Counted from the stretch's first letter, positions 17,446 to 27,397 are shown. The stretch: 36,989 nucleotides of DNA from Candidatus Bathyarchaeota archaeon (GCA_028275385.1 JAPWUR010000003.1:1-36989), one strand, 5' to 3'. A program made the numbers and translations. Notes: generated by a model not told the origin, from the letters alone.

Positions 17446-19122
17446 TTACTCCTCGCTGCTGCTACTACTAGAGCTCTCGCCTTCCTCGCTCTCGGAGCGG
17501 CCCTTCGATGGCGTGGAGGTCTCCTTGGACTTCCCGGCCGCTATGACGTCGTCGATCCTCAATATCATCGAGGCGGCCTCGGTGGCCGATTTGATGACCT
17601 GCTCCTTAACGACCAATGGCTCGATGACGTTGTTCTTGTACATGTCCTCCACCTTCCCGCTGAATGGATTGACCCCGGCCCATTTCTCCCCCTTCTCATG
17701 GCGGGACCTCAGCTCAACGAGTATATCGATCGGGTCCAGCCCTGCGTTCTCCGCCAAGGCGGTCGGTATCTCCTCCAAGGCCTCGGCGAAGGCCATCACG
17801 GCGAGCTGTTCCCGCCCGGAGAGCGTGCCGGCAAAGCGCTTCAATTGAACGGCGAGCTCCATCTCGGGGGCTCCGCCGCCGGCGACGATCTTCGGGGTTT
17901 GGACGACGTCCCTGACCACCGCTAGCGCGTCGTGTATGCCCCTCTCCAGCTCATCGACTATGCGCTCCGCGCCGCCCCTCGCCAATATCGTGACCGATTT
18001 GGACTCCTTGCATCCCTCGATGAAGGTCATCTTATCGTCCGCGACCTTCCTCTCCTCCACGAGCTTGGCGGTTCCAAGGTCGGAGGGCTTTAGATCCTCT
18101 ATGTTGGTGACTATCCTTCCGCCGGTCGCCTTGGCCAGCTTCTCCATATCGGATTGCTTGGCCCTCCTCACCGCCAATATTCCCTTCTTGGCCAGGAAGT
18201 GCTGGGCTATGTCGTCGATGCCCTTCTCGCATATCACCACGTTCGCGCCTGCGGACGCGATCTTCTCCACCATATTCCTAAGGATCCTCTCCTCCTCGTC
18301 GAGGAATGCCTTCATCTGGTTCGGGTCCTGGATGTTTATCTTGGCGTCGAACTCCGTCTTCTCCACCTCCAAGGGGCAGTTCAAGAGGGCTATCTTCGCA
18401 TTCTCCACGCGCTTCGGCATACCGGGGTGAACGACCTCCTTGTCCAATACGATGCCATCGATCAGCTTCGTATCCGTCACGGAACCGCCGGCCTTTTTCT
18501 CCACCTTGACGTCGTCTATGTCCACCTTGTAACCCTCGGGGGTCTTCTGGGCGACCTTGAGTATGGCCTCCACGGCCATATCGGCTATCATATCCGCATG
18601 CTCGGCGGACGTCTTGCTCGCTTGGGAAACCGCGGCGATCCTCTTGAGGACCTCCTTATCGGTCGGGCTTACGTCGATCGCGATGCTCCTGAGGATCTCG
18701 AGGGATTTCTCGGCGGCCCTGCTGAAGCCGTCCACTATGACCGTTGGGTGGACCTCCTTCTCTATCAGCTTCTCGGCCTTCTCCAAGAGGGCGCCGGCCA
18801 GCACGACCGCGGTCGTCGTCCCATCCCCGACCTCATCGTCCTGGGCCTTGGCCACCTCGGCCATCATCTTGGCGGCCGGGTGCTGTATGTCCATCTCCTT
18901 CAGCATTACGGCGCCGTCCCCTGTGATTGTGACGTCCCCGAAACTCGAGACGAGCATCTTGTCCATGCCCTTGGGGCCCAAGGAGGACTTGACGCTCTCG
19001 GCTATGACCCTAGCCGCCATTATGTTGGCCCTTTGGGCCTCCCTCCCCCTGGTCCTCGTAGTGCCCTCCTTGAGTATCAGTACGGGTACCCCTCCTATGG
19101 AGGCGGGCACAGCTTCTGCCAA
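17446..19122 (-). CDS. thsA: thermosome subunit (group II chaperonin)
   Basis: [69 protein letters not shown]. Confidence 0.96.
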   Translation of the reverse strand: MAEAVPASIGGVPVLILKEGTTRTRGREAQRANIMAARVIAESVKSSLGPKGMDKMLVSSFGDVTITGDGAVMLKEMDIQHPAAKMMAEVAKAQDDEVGDGTTTAVVLAGALLEKAEKLIEKEVHPTVIVDGFSRAAEKSLEILRSIAIDVSPTDKEVLKRIAAVSQASKTSAEHADMIADMAVEAILKVAQKTPEGYKVDIDDVKVEKKAGGSVTDTKLIDGIVLDKEVVHPGMPKRVENAKIALLNCPLEVEKTEFDAKINIQDPNQMKAFLDEEERILRNMVEKIASAGANVVICEKGIDDIAQHFLAKKGILAVRRAKQSDMEKLAKATGGRIVTNIEDLKPSDLGTAKLVEERKVADDKMTFIEGCKESKSVTILARGGAERIVDELERGIHDALAVVRDVVQTPKIVAGGGAPEMELAVQLKRFAGTLSGREQLAVMAFAEALEEIPTALAENAGLDPIDILVELRSRHEKGEKWAGVNPFSGKVEDMYKNNVIEPLVVKEQVIKSATEAASMILRIDDVIAAGKSKETSTPSKGRSESEEGESSSSSSSEE

Positions 19123-19204
19123 TTTGGATCACCTCAAGCTTTCCCGCTCTTGGAGGAGAAAAAAGCCTCAGATATAAACTTTTTATCGCCGGGTTCGCGA
19201 TCGA

Positions 19205-19615
19205 TTAAGTGGATATCGGGCCATAGCTAATTACCTTGGCCCTACCCTCCCGCTCCAATAGGGCCCTCAGCTCCTCGGGGTCCAGGGCGCATTTCGAAAC
19301 GTCCATTATGGCATGCCACTCGGCGGATTCCCCCCTCCTAAGGGTCCTGGATTGGCTCCAAAGCAGGTCCACGCCCTTTGAGGCCAATATCCCCGCGACG
19401 TTCGCGAGCGCCCCGGGCTCATCCCTGAGGCGGACCCTGAGCTCCGATAACTTCGCGCCGTGGTCGGCGAATGGCAATACCCTTATCTCCTTGGTCTTCG
19501 GCTCCGCGATCAATAGGAAGGACATCCCCTCGGCGAGCCCGAGCGTATTCCTTATGGACGAGGGCAGGAGGATCCTGCCCTTGGAATCCATCTTCACTAT
19601 CTCGGATACCCTCAT
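19205..19615 (-). CDS. AbrB/SpoVT-like DNA-binding domain fused to ACT domain; putative amino-acid-responsive regulator
   Basis: MRVSEIVKMDSKGRILLPSSIRNTLGLAEGMSFLL (swapped-hairpin AbrB) followed by ACT-like LSELRVRLRDEPGALANVAGILASKGVDLLWSQS. ORF opens at 19666; the TATA-like box at 19641-19648 supports leaderless ATG at 19615. Confidence 0.83.
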   Translation of the reverse strand: MRVSEIVKMDSKGRILLPSSIRNTLGLAEGMSFLLIAEPKTKEIRVLPFADHGAKLSELRVRLRDEPGALANVAGILASKGVDLLWSQSRTLRRGESAEWHAIMDVSKCALDPEELRALLEREGRAKVISYGPIST

Positions 19616-19651
19616 CCCCTTGCCGTTTTCGCGAGATATGTTTATAAATGT

Positions 19652-19681
19652 GAATATCGTGGGCAAAATCCCACAATATTC
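19652..19681. promoter_or_regulatory. 30-bp imperfect palindrome, putative operator for his operon / AbrB-ACT gene
   Basis: gaatatcgtggg-caaaat-cccacaatattc: 12-nt arms matching at 11 of 12 positions; overlaps the likely TATA region (acaatatt) about 26 bp upstream of hisZ start. Confidence 0.65.
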
Positions 19682-19701
19682 CCACGAAGGTCGGGCATTC
19701 G

Positions 19702-20955
19702 ATGCTCAGGACCCCCCTCGGGACCAGGGATTACGCCCTCGAGGAGGCGGAGGCCTATAGCCGCCTGGAGCGCGCGCTGGAGCGGACCTTCGAGCTTTGG
19801 GGCTATAGGGAGGTGCGAACCCCCTGCCTCGAGTCGCTCGAGGTGTTCTCGGGGACCATAGGCCCAGGCGCCGTGGATAGGGCGTTCAAGTTCCAGGATT
19901 ACGACGGGAGGCTCTTGGCTTTGAGGGCCGAGGGTACCGCCCCAACGGCGAGGCTCTTCGCCTCAACCCTAATAAACGCCCCCCGCCCCTGCAGGCTGTT
20001 CTATATCGCGAAGGTCTTCAGGTTCGCGACCGATTTCCCGGGGGACTTCAGGGAATTTTCCCAAGCCGGCGCGGAGCTGATAGGATCGGGGGAGCCATCC
20101 TCGGACGCGGAGGTCATGGCGCTCTCGATAGCCGCCCTGGAGGACCTGGGGCTCGGGGGAAGGGGCCTCAGGATCGATTTGGGGCACGCGAACCTGATGA
20201 GGGAGCTAATCTCCCGCCTCCTGGGCGGCCCGGATGGGGAGCGCGCCCTCGATCTGCTCAGGAGGAGGGATCTTAGGGGGGCGCTGAGCTTATTCAAGGG
20301 GAGGGGTTTGCCCCCCGAGGCCTACGATTCCATAGCGGGGCTCCTGAGATGCCGGAGGGCGGATGAGTTTTTGGCAATGGATATTCCCATCGCGGACGCG
20401 GGGATTCGCGAAATGCTGAAGGGCTTCGCTGGCGTAATAGAGGAGGCGGAGGAGTACGGCATAGGCGATAAGCTCTTCCTGGATTTCTCGCTCATAAGGG
20501 ATTTGGAATATTACACCGGGGCGATCTTCGAGATCTCGATGGAGGGGCTCGGGGTGCCGGTTGGCGGCGGGGGCAGATACGATGCCCTCATAGAGAAGTT
20601 CTGCGGGCTCAGGATCCCGGCCGTCGGCTTCGCCCTGAACCTGAATAGGCTCATGGAGGGCATGGGCGCGGGATCGCTCCGCGAGGATCGGCGCAAGAGG
20701 GTCATTATACGATCCAAGAATAGGCGCGAGGCAATCGAGATCGCGAGGGAGCTAAGGGGGAAGGGGATAATCGCGGTCGTTTCCCTTGAAAGGGATGATT
20801 CCCTCTCCAAGGGAGGTGAGCTCGAGGGGTTCGATTACCTAATCGTCCCGAGCGGGGATGGATCGCTGAGGATCGCGGATCTGAGGAGCGGGGCCGTCAA
20901 GGCATCGAGCTTGGAGGGGCTCTTGGCCGAGCTGGGGGGAGGGGGCTTTGAATAG
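19702..20955 (+). CDS. hisZ: ATP phosphoribosyltransferase regulatory subunit HisZ (HisRS-like)
   Basis: Class II HisRS-like fold (TPLGTRDY, RAEGTAPTARLFA, DLEYYTGAIFEI, GGGGRYDALIEKF) directly upstream of a short-form HisG in a his operon. Confidence 0.78.
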   Translation: MLRTPLGTRDYALEEAEAYSRLERALERTFELWGYREVRTPCLESLEVFSGTIGPGAVDRAFKFQDYDGRLLALRAEGTAPTARLFASTLINAPRPCRLFYIAKVFRFATDFPGDFREFSQAGAELIGSGEPSSDAEVMALSIAALEDLGLGGRGLRIDLGHANLMRELISRLLGGPDGERALDLLRRRDLRGALSLFKGRGLPPEAYDSIAGLLRCRRADEFLAMDIPIADAGIREMLKGFAGVIEEAEEYGIGDKLFLDFSLIRDLEYYTGAIFEISMEGLGVPVGGGGRYDALIEKFCGLRIPAVGFALNLNRLMEGMGAGSLREDRRKRVIIRSKNRREAIEIARELRGKGIIAVVSLERDDSLSKGGELEGFDYLIVPSGDGSLRIADLRSGAVKASSLEGLLAELGGGGFE

Positions 20956-20959
20956 GAGG

Positions 20960-21595
20960 ATGAGGTTGGCGATGCCGAGCAAGGGCAGGTTGCACGGCCC
21001 ATCGCTGGATCTCCTTCGCAGGGCCGGCATCGAGTTGCTCTCCGAGGGCAGATCGTATCTTTCGGAAACCTCGGATCCATCCCTCGAGGTGATCCTCGTG
21101 AGGGCCAAGGACGTGCCCCTGTACCTCCACTACGGCGCTGCCGATTTGGGCATAACGGGATACGACCTCATAGTGGAGAGGGGCGCCGATCTATACGAGC
21201 TGCTGAGCCTTCCATATGGCGAATGCAAGCTCGTGGTGGCCGCGCCTGAGGATTCCGATATACGATCCATCGAGGACGTCGAGCCGGGGAGCGTCGTCGC
21301 CACATCGCACCCTAGGATCGCGAGCAAATTCTTCGAGGGAATGAACAAGGACGTCGAGGTTTTGGAGCTCGAGGGCTCGGTGGAGCTCGCGCCGAGGCTC
21401 GGCCTCGCGGATCTGATAGTGGATATATCATCGAGCGGGGAGACCCTGAGGAGGAACGGTTTGAGGGCCATCTGCACCATTTTGGAATCGACGGCCAAGC
21501 TGGCTTGCAACAAGGTATCCTATAGGGCGTTCGAGGATCGCGTAGAGGGCCTAGTTAGGAGGATCGAGGGAGCCCTGGGGGAATGGGCGCCATGA
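20960..21595 (+). CDS. hisG: ATP phosphoribosyltransferase catalytic subunit, short form
   Basis: AMPSKGRLHGPSLDLLRRAGIEL..LVRAKDVPLYLHYGAADLGITGYDLIVE..LADLIVDISSSGETLRRNGL; about 211 aa with no C-terminal regulatory domain. Confidence 0.94.
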   Translation: MRLAMPSKGRLHGPSLDLLRRAGIELLSEGRSYLSETSDPSLEVILVRAKDVPLYLHYGAADLGITGYDLIVERGADLYELLSLPYGECKLVVAAPEDSDIRSIEDVEPGSVVATSHPRIASKFFEGMNKDVEVLELEGSVELAPRLGLADLIVDISSSGETLRRNGLRAICTILESTAKLACNKVSYRAFEDRVEGLVRRIEGALGEWAP

Positions 21596-22881
21596 GGGTG
21601 CTGCGCGGGAGGGGGGAGGGGGAGGCGTTCCTTAATAAGCTAAGGGATAGGAGGGGCGAGGAGTTCGAGAGGGCATCGAGGGTCGTCGAGAGGATAATAA
21701 GGGACGTCAGGAAGTTCGGGGATCGCGCGCTGAGGAAATATACCAAGAAGTACGACGGCGTCGCCATAGGAGGATTGAGGGTAAGCCCCGAGGAGCTGGA
21801 GCTTTCGATGAGGGGCTTGGGGGAGGATGGGATCCGGGCCCTGAGGATGGCTAAAGGGAATTTGGAGCGATTCCATGCGGCCCAGCTGAGAGGGGGTTTC
21901 TCGATCGAGATCGCGGAGGGCGCGGAGATCGGGCAGCTCCCCAGGCCCCTTGGCCGCGTCGGGGGATACGTCCCCGGCGGGAGGCGCCCATATCCATCCT
22001 CGCTGATGATGTGCGCGATCCCGGCTTTGGTGGCCGGCGTTAAGGAGGTCGCCATTTGTACGCCGCCAGGCGAGGAGGGGCGCGTTCACGGGGCCGTCCT
22101 GGCCGCGGCGGGGATATGCGGCGTCGGGGAGGTCTATAGGGTGGGCGGCGCCCAAGCGATAGCGGCCATGGCCTATGGGACGGAGAGCATCGAGAGGGTC
22201 GATAAGATAGTGGGCCCTGGGAACATTTACGTTACCATCGCGAAGCTCCTCGTAAGGGACGACGTAGCCGTGGATCTCCCGGCCGGGCCGAGCGAGATCG
22301 TCATAATAGCGGATTCATCGGCGAACCCGAGGTTCGTGGCCGCCGATCTATTGGCCCAAGCCGAGCACGGCCCGACCTCCCTGGCCATCGTGCTCACGGA
22401 TTCGAGGGACCTGGCGGAGGCCGTTGGGGAGGAGGTCGAAGGGGAATTGGCCTCTGCGGATCGCGTTGTCGCGGACGCCATAAAGGGGAATGGCGCCATA
22501 GTGATATTGGATGATATCGGGGAATGCGTTGGGCTCGCGAACGCCATAGCCCCGGAGCATTTGGAGATAATGGTCAGGAGGCCCGAGGCGCTTTTGGATT
22601 CGATCGAGAGCGCCGGCGCCGTATTCTTGGGCGAATATTCTCCGGTGGCCCTCGGGGATTATTCGGCGGGCCTCAACCACGTGTTGCCGACGCGCGGTTT
22701 CGCCAAATATTACTCGGGGCTTTCGAGCTGGGACTTCGTCAGGTGGTTGAACTACTTGAAGTGCTCCAGGGAGGGCTTCGAGAGGCTGTGCGGGGCGGCG
22801 ATCGAGCTGGCCGAGATCGAGGGCTTCGGGCATCATTCAAGGTCCCTCAGGGTCAGGCTGGGAAGGGGGAGGGCGGGATGA
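21592..22881 (+). CDS. hisD: histidinol dehydrogenase
   Basis: GRVGGYVPGGRRPYPSSLMMCAIPALVAGV, VDKIVGPGNIYVTIAK, GPSEIVIIAD, NHVLPTRGFAKYYSGLS. ATGA overlap with hisG. Confidence 0.96.
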   Translation: MRVLRGRGEGEAFLNKLRDRRGEEFERASRVVERIIRDVRKFGDRALRKYTKKYDGVAIGGLRVSPEELELSMRGLGEDGIRALRMAKGNLERFHAAQLRGGFSIEIAEGAEIGQLPRPLGRVGGYVPGGRRPYPSSLMMCAIPALVAGVKEVAICTPPGEEGRVHGAVLAAAGICGVGEVYRVGGAQAIAAMAYGTESIERVDKIVGPGNIYVTIAKLLVRDDVAVDLPAGPSEIVIIADSSANPRFVAADLLAQAEHGPTSLAIVLTDSRDLAEAVGEEVEGELASADRVVADAIKGNGAIVILDDIGECVGLANAIAPEHLEIMVRRPEALLDSIESAGAVFLGEYSPVALGDYSAGLNHVLPTRGFAKYYSGLSSWDFVRWLNYLKCSREGFERLCGAAIELAEIEGFGHHSRSLRVRLGRGRAG

Positions 22882-24056
22882 GGGAATTGGCTGGGATCGC
22901 TCTGCCGTATATTGCGGAGGGCTTCGACCCCTCCAACATACGAAGGATCGCCGTCGATTTCGACGGCGTCATATCGAGCGCGAGCAAACCCTTCTACGAG
23001 GCGATCTCCCAAGCCGTCGATCGATATTATAACGCCATATTGGGCCTCGAGGGCCAAGGGGGGCTCGTGAGCCATGGGGATATATCGGCCATGAAGGGCA
23101 CGGGGCTCTTCAACAACGATTGGGACCTGACGCGCATCCTCATAGCCTACTACCTCGCCCTGGCCTATAGGGAGCTGGAGGGGAGGGGGGCAGCCGAGGG
23201 ATTCCTCCTCAGGCTCGGTAGGGGCTCGCCGGGGGATCCGATCGGCTGGCTCAAGGGCCTTGGGGGATATATGCGCTCCGAGGGCATAGATTTGGGGGGC
23301 TTGGCCGAGGCCAAGAGGGAGTTCCCGATAGGGGCCCTCGCCTCCAAGCTCGGGGCCGGGGGGCTCGGCGGGGAGGGTGCCATAGATGGGGTCGTAGGGT
23401 TCGTAATGCCGAGGGGGGGAGGGGAATTGGCGCGCGCGTTGAGGCGCCTCGTCGGATTCGATGCGGAGGGGATCGATCTCGTAAGGGAGCTGTTCGAGGA
23501 GATATATTTGGGCCCAAGCCTCTACCGGAGGTTCTACGGCAGGGAGCCCCCGATCGGCTTGGGAGGGGGGCGTGAAGGGCTGATGGCATTGGAGCGCCCC
23601 CTCCCAAGCAAGGAGGCCCTGAGGAGGCTCTCCGATGCCTTCGGGAGGTTGGGCATATATTCCGAGCGCCCCAGGGCGCAGGCCGAATACTTGCTGGAGA
23701 ATTGGGGGCTCTCGGACGCGTTCGACCTCTCGAGCTCCGCCTTCGTGGAGGATATCGCGAATTGCGCCTCCTTGGCGGGCGCCCCCCGCTCGGCCATGGG
23801 GAAGCCCAATCCGCGGCCCTTCCTGAAATTCCTGGAATCATTCAGCGGGGACCTCGATGCCATATACGTCGGGGATTCCCCATCCGATCTCCACCTGGTT
23901 TCGAACGCGAGAGCGATGGGGCGCGAGGGCATATCGTTCGCGGGGGTCCTGAGCGACTGCGAGGATCCGGGGGGTACTGCCCGCGCCTTCCGGAGGGGAG
24001 GGGCCTCGGCCATAATGTGGGATCTGAACCAATTGCCGGAGGTGCTGGGCGTTTGA
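22879..24056 (+). CDS. HAD-superfamily phosphatase within his operon; candidate histidinol-phosphate phosphatase
   Basis: HAD motif I IAVDFDGVISSASKPFYEAI, motif III KPNPRPF, motif IV YVGDSPSDLHL; ATGA overlap with hisD and overlap with hisB start. Confidence 0.75.
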
Positions 24057-24643
24057 GCGGGGAAAGGGCCCGCAGGGCCAAGATAGAAAGGAGGACCTTG
24101 GAAGTGAGCATAAGCGGGGATCTCGATATAGACGGCTCCGGGAGGGCCAAGGTTTCTACGGGCATACCCTTCTTCGATCACATGCTCAGCACCCTAGCCA
24201 AGCACGCCCTCTTCGATTTGGAGCTGACCGCCAAGGGGGACTTGGAGCACCATTTGATAGAGGAGGTGGGCATAGCCCTGGGGTCGGCGATAGACGCCGC
24301 CCTCGGGGATAGGAGGGGGATAAGGAGGTTCGGCTCCGCCCTGATCCCGATGGATGAATCGCTCGCGAGCGCAGCGGTCGATCTGAGCGGAAGGGGCTTC
24401 GCGCGATTGAGCTTGGGGCTCCGCGATTCTGTGGAGGGCTTCAGGGCGGAGTGGCTCGAGCATTTCCTAAGATCCCTCGCGATGTCCTCGCGGGCGACGA
24501 TCCACGTGAACCTGGTCTATGGGAGCGATGAGCATCACAAAGCCGAGTCCTCCATCAAGGCCCTCGCCAGAGCCCTGAGGGATGCCGTTAGCATGGATTG
24601 GAGGATCCCGGGGGAGATCCCGAGCGTGAAGGGGGGATTATGA
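24053..24643 (+). CDS. hisB: imidazoleglycerol-phosphate dehydratase
   Basis: TGIPFFDHMLSTLAKHALFDL, DLEHHLIEEVGIALGSA, GSDEHHKAESSIKALARAL. TTG start at 24053 overlaps the HAD stop. Confidence 0.94.
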   Translation: MSGERARRAKIERRTLEVSISGDLDIDGSGRAKVSTGIPFFDHMLSTLAKHALFDLELTAKGDLEHHLIEEVGIALGSAIDAALGDRRGIRRFGSALIPMDESLASAAVDLSGRGFARLSLGLRDSVEGFRAEWLEHFLRSLAMSSRATIHVNLVYGSDEHHKAESSIKALARALRDAVSMDWRIPGEIPSVKGGL

Positions 24644-25252
24644 ATGCCGACGATACTCGTGGCGAACTACGGCGTTGGCAACCTCAGGAGCCTGAGGAGG
24701 GGATTGGAGCGGGCCGGGGCGCGCGCCGCCATAGGATTGGGGCCCGAGGAGCTCGAGGCCGCGGATGGCATCGTCCTGCCAGGGGTCGGGGCCTTCCGGG
24801 CCGCGATGGAGGGGCTGGGCGCCATAAGGGAGGCGCTCATGGAGCAAGTGGAGGCGGGGAAGCCGCTCCTCGGGATCTGCCTCGGGATGCAACTCCTCCT
24901 ATCCAAGAGCTACGAGAACGGCGTTTGGGATGGGCTCGGCCTAGTGAGGGGGGAGGCCACGAAGCTGCCGGGATCCGTGAAATTGCCCCACATGGGATGG
25001 GACGAGGTCATCATAACCAGGGATTCGGAGATAGCGGAGGGCATCCCGAGCGGGGCCCTCATGTATTTCGCGCATTCCTATGCCCCGGAGCTATCGGATG
25101 GTTCGGTGGAGGTCGCCCATACCGATTACGGGAGGAAGTTCGCTTCCATAATAGAGCGCGGGAACATATTCGGAACGCAATTCCATCCGGAGAAGAGCGG
25201 GGGGCCCGGGATAGGGCTCCTGAGGAACTTCGTATCCATCGTGAAAAGGTGA
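24644..25252 (+). CDS. hisH: imidazole glycerol phosphate synthase subunit HisH
   Basis: Class I glutamine amidotransferase: VANYGVGNLRSL, LGICLGMQLLLSKSYENG, FGTQFHPEKSG. Confidence 0.95.
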   Translation: MPTILVANYGVGNLRSLRRGLERAGARAAIGLGPEELEAADGIVLPGVGAFRAAMEGLGAIREALMEQVEAGKPLLGICLGMQLLLSKSYENGVWDGLGLVRGEATKLPGSVKLPHMGWDEVIITRDSEIAEGIPSGALMYFAHSYAPELSDGSVEVAHTDYGRKFASIIERGNIFGTQFHPEKSGGPGIGLLRNFVSIVKR

Positions 25253-25259
25253 TGGCGGG

Positions 25260-25976
25260 TTGTACATCATACCGGCGGTGGATATAATGGGGGGCAAATG
25301 CGTTAGGCTCCTGCGCGGAGCCCCGGATGCGAGGATCGAGTATTACGAGGATCCAGTCGAGGCCGCTAAGCTTTGGGAAGCCATGGGGGCGGAATGGATC
25401 CACGTCGTGGACTTGGATAGGGCCATGGGGACCGGGGATAACCGCGATGTGGTATACGCCATACTCCGGGAGGTCGATTCCAAGGTCCAAGTCGGAGGGG
25501 GGATAAGGAGCCTGGAGGAGGCGGGCGAGATGCTAGATAGGGGGGCCTCCAGGGTGGTGGTTGGGACGAGGGCCATCAGGGATCCGGATTTCCTGCCGAG
25601 CCTGGCGAGGGCCTTTGGGAGCGAGAGGATCGCGGTTGCGATCGATGTGAAGGGAGGGGGGATCGCCATCGAGGGCTGGAGGAAGGTCGCGGGGTTGGAT
25701 CCCTTGGCTTTCGCGAGCAGCCTCAGGGGCGCTGGATTCCTCGTGCTAACGCTCGCGGATCACGATGGAACCCTCAGGACGCCCGCCTTGGGGATCGTTG
25801 AGGAGGTCAAGAGGGTCGCCCCGATGCCCCTGATAGTCGGGGGCGGGGTGAGCGATCTCGAGGGCCTGAGGGCCTTGGCGAGGATGGGGGTTTGGGGGGT
25901 GATAATCGGGAGGGCCCTTTACGAGGGCGTATTGGATTTCAAAGCCGCGGTGGAGGCGATCGCCGATGTTGGCTAA
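25260..25976 (+). CDS. hisA: phosphoribosylformimino-5-aminoimidazole carboxamide ribotide isomerase
   Basis: [61 protein letters not shown]. Confidence 0.95.
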   Translation: MYIIPAVDIMGGKCVRLLRGAPDARIEYYEDPVEAAKLWEAMGAEWIHVVDLDRAMGTGDNRDVVYAILREVDSKVQVGGGIRSLEEAGEMLDRGASRVVVGTRAIRDPDFLPSLARAFGSERIAVAIDVKGGGIAIEGWRKVAGLDPLAFASSLRGAGFLVLTLADHDGTLRTPALGIVEEVKRVAPMPLIVGGGVSDLEGLRALARMGVWGVIIGRALYEGVLDFKAAVEAIADVG

Positions 25977-26736
25977 GAGGATAATACCGTGCTTGGATGT
26001 CAAGGACGGGAAGGTCGTGAAGGGCGTGAAATTCGAGAACCTGAGGGTCGAGGGCGACCCGGTCGAGCTCGCCTCGTATTATGAGGAATCGATGGCCGAC
26101 GAGCTGGTATTCCTCGATATAACGGCATCGAAGGAGAAGAGAAAGATATTGATCGATGTCGTAGAAAAGGTCGCCGATGTGCTGACGATACCCTTCACGG
26201 TCGGAGGGGGGATAGGCGACCTTGGGATGATACAGGAGCTTTTGTGCGCCGGGGCCGATAAGGTATCGTTGAATACCGCAGCCGTGAGGGACCCGGAGCT
26301 CATCAGGGTGGCATCGGATCGATTCGGGAGCCAATGCATAGTTATAGCCATAGATGCGAAAAGGGCCTGGGGGGCCCCGGGGCGCCCCCGATGGGAGGTC
26401 TATATCGAGGGCGGATCCAAGGGGACCGGCCTTGACGCGATCGAATGGGCCAAGAGGGCCGAGGGCCTCGGGGCGGGGGAGATACTCCTCACTAGCATGG
26501 ATAAGGATGGAACCCAAGAGGGCTACGATATAGAGCTGACCCGGGCGATTTGCGAAGCGGTGAACTTGCCCGTCATAGCGAGCGGCGGGGCCGGGGCGCC
26601 GGAGCACATCCTAGAGGTCTTCGAAAGGGGGCTGGCGGATGCCGCTTTGGCGGCTTCGATCTTCCATAGGAATATACATCCGATAATGGAGGTCAAGAGG
26701 TTCTTGGCATCGAGGGGGATCCCGGTGAGGATGTGA
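25966..26736 (+). CDS. hisF: imidazole glycerol phosphate synthase subunit HisF
   Basis: [80 protein letters not shown]. Confidence 0.96.
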   Translation: MLAKRIIPCLDVKDGKVVKGVKFENLRVEGDPVELASYYEESMADELVFLDITASKEKRKILIDVVEKVADVLTIPFTVGGGIGDLGMIQELLCAGADKVSLNTAAVRDPELIRVASDRFGSQCIVIAIDAKRAWGAPGRPRWEVYIEGGSKGTGLDAIEWAKRAEGLGAGEILLTSMDKDGTQEGYDIELTRAICEAVNLPVIASGGAGAPEHILEVFERGLADAALAASIFHRNIHPIMEVKRFLASRGIPVRM

Positions 26737-26737
26737 A

Positions 26738-27397
26738 ATGGGCGGCGGGAAGGGCGGGATCGAGGACTTGATCGAAAGAGTGGATTTCGAGAAGATGGGC
26801 GGATTGGTGCCAGTCGTGGTGCAGGACTTCGATACCGGGGAGGTCCTCATGCAGGCCTTCATGAACAAGGAGGCCCTCAAGTTGACCCTAGAGACGGGAT
26901 TGATGCATTATTGGAGCAGGACCAGGGGGAGGATATGGATGAAGGGCGAGGAGAGCGGGCATACGCAATCCGTGATTAGCGCGAGATTGGATTGTGATGG
27001 CGATGCGATATTATTCGCGGTGAGGCAAAAGGGCGTTTGTTGCCACACAGGCGAGGGCAGCTGCTTCCATAGGCCCCTCCTTGATGGCCCAGCGGGCGTG
27101 GGCGCGAAGATCCTCGGGGAAGTATTCCAAGTCATAAAGGGGAGGATCGAGGCGCCGCGGCCCGGCTCCTACGTATCCGGCTTGGCCTCAAAGGGGGAGA
27201 ACGCGATATTGAAGAAGCTCGGGGAGGAGGCGGCCGAGTTGGTGATAGCGGCCAAAGAGGGCGAGGGGATTATTCACGAGGCCGCGGATCTCCTATTCCA
27301 CTTGATGGTCCTCCTGGCCTTCAAGGGGGTGGGGCTGGAGGGCGTTTACGCCGAGCTTGAGAGGAGGCGAAGGGGGCGAAGGGCCGAGGGCCCTTGA
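26738..27397 (+). CDS. hisIE: bifunctional phosphoribosyl-AMP cyclohydrolase / phosphoribosyl-ATP pyrophosphatase
   Basis: HisI half: GLVPVVVQDFDTGEVLMQAFMNKEAL..HYWSRTRGRIWMKGEESGHTQ..CCHTGEGSCFHR. HisE half: YVSGLASKGENAILKKLGEEAAELVIAAKEG..IIHEAADLLFHLMVLL. Confidence 0.94.
   Translation: MGGGKGGIEDLIERVDFEKMGGLVPVVVQDFDTGEVLMQAFMNKEALKLTLETGLMHYWSRTRGRIWMKGEESGHTQSVISARLDCDGDAILFAVRQKGVCCHTGEGSCFHRPLLDGPAGVGAKILGEVFQVIKGRIEAPRPGSYVSGLASKGENAILKKLGEEAAELVIAAKEGEGIIHEAADLLFHLMVLLAFKGVGLEGVYAELERRRRGRRAEGP

Noticed and set aside
18154-19230. 358-aa plus-strand ORF antisense to the thermosome
   Set aside because: Composition ([17 protein letters not shown]..) is typical of an antisense shadow; the thermosome on the other strand is unequivocal.
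22524-22878. N-terminal extension of the 510-aa ORF containing the HAD protein
   Set aside because: Overlaps hisD in another frame; the HAD sequence starts at ATG 22879 with an ATGA overlap.
23702-24052. N-terminal extension of the ORF containing hisB
   Set aside because: Out-of-frame overlap with the HAD gene; HisB similarity begins after TTG 24053.
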